Of a stretch of DNA of 64,000 nt, positions 63,974 through 64,000 are shown piece after piece. A program made the translations under genes and the position numbers. The stretch covers positions 1-64,000 of the forward strand of contig NZ_JAJUJJ010000013.1 in the NCBI RefSeq assembly GCF_029265375.1. The letters run 5' to 3'. Position 1 is the first letter of the stretch. Every line of letters begins with the position of its first letter. Under the pieces are notes generated by a model. The model was not told where the DNA came from. It worked only from the letters and a program-made list of their open reading frames with translations, and did no database searches. The DNA comes from Nesterenkonia sp. GTDB taxonomy: Bacteria > Actinomycetota > Actinomycetes > Actinomycetales > Micrococcaceae.

Positions 63974-64000
63974 CTGAGCCACCCTCCGGCATTGTCAACA

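Overview
The window is high-GC chromosomal DNA from an actinobacterium. The gene content points to order Micrococcales: adnAB and uvrD2 helicases, a UPF0182 / YlbL-type PDZ protease / DUF2342 run, and a LigA with the Micrococcaceae-style insertion. Many proteins carry acidic low-complexity stretches, which would fit a salt-adapted genus such as Nesterenkonia; that genus call is inference. No rRNA, CRISPR array, insertion sequence or phage gene was found. Genes are densely packed, often with 4-bp ATGA/GTGA overlaps, and at least ten starts lie 6-9 nt downstream of a TANNNT -10 box, so they are probably leaderless.

Layout. 1-11.4 kb: tRNA methyltransferase trmL with an internal repeat insertion, a one-piece sigma/anti-sigma fusion, a PIG-L deacetylase, an HtrA-type protease, a TPM-family protein lacking its TPM domain beside pspA, pdxST for pyridoxal phosphate, a lipoprotein, and a membrane protein with a six-cysteine exodomain. 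11.4-23.9 kb: a potassium-channel gene broken by one in-frame stop, initiator tRNA-fMet, UPF0182, YlbL-type protease, DUF2342 protein, ThiF-like protein, M48-type peptidase, uvrD2 and an aminoglycoside-phosphotransferase-fold kinase. This neighbourhood resembles mycobacterial Rv3193c-Rv3202c. 23.9-30.9 kb: a peptide/nickel-type ABC importer operon and an MFS exporter, which separate uvrD2 from adnAB (30.9-38.0 kb). 38.2-40.1 kb: an exonuclease, a small membrane protein and a hydrolase.

40.1-51.6 kb is an almost complete heme pathway. hemE-hemY-hemQ-hemH-hemC-hemD-hemB-hemL lie on the minus strand and hemA is divergent. HemQ together with HemY and HemH indicates the coproporphyrin-dependent route. 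A CRP-type site and an overlooked 58-codon ORF sit between hemC and hemD.

51.9-64 kb: a baeRF-type protein, a fructosamine-kinase-like protein, an inositol-phosphatase-family protein and ligA. Then comes an S4 RNA-binding gene flanked by two homologous, covarying small-RNA genes with C-rich loops, which is the most novel-looking element in the window. A YtrA-type GntR/ABC operon with a clear three-half-site operator, a HAD phosphatase preceded by three 23-bp tandem repeats, and a large FAD/Fe-S D-lactate-dehydrogenase-type oxidoreductase complete the window.
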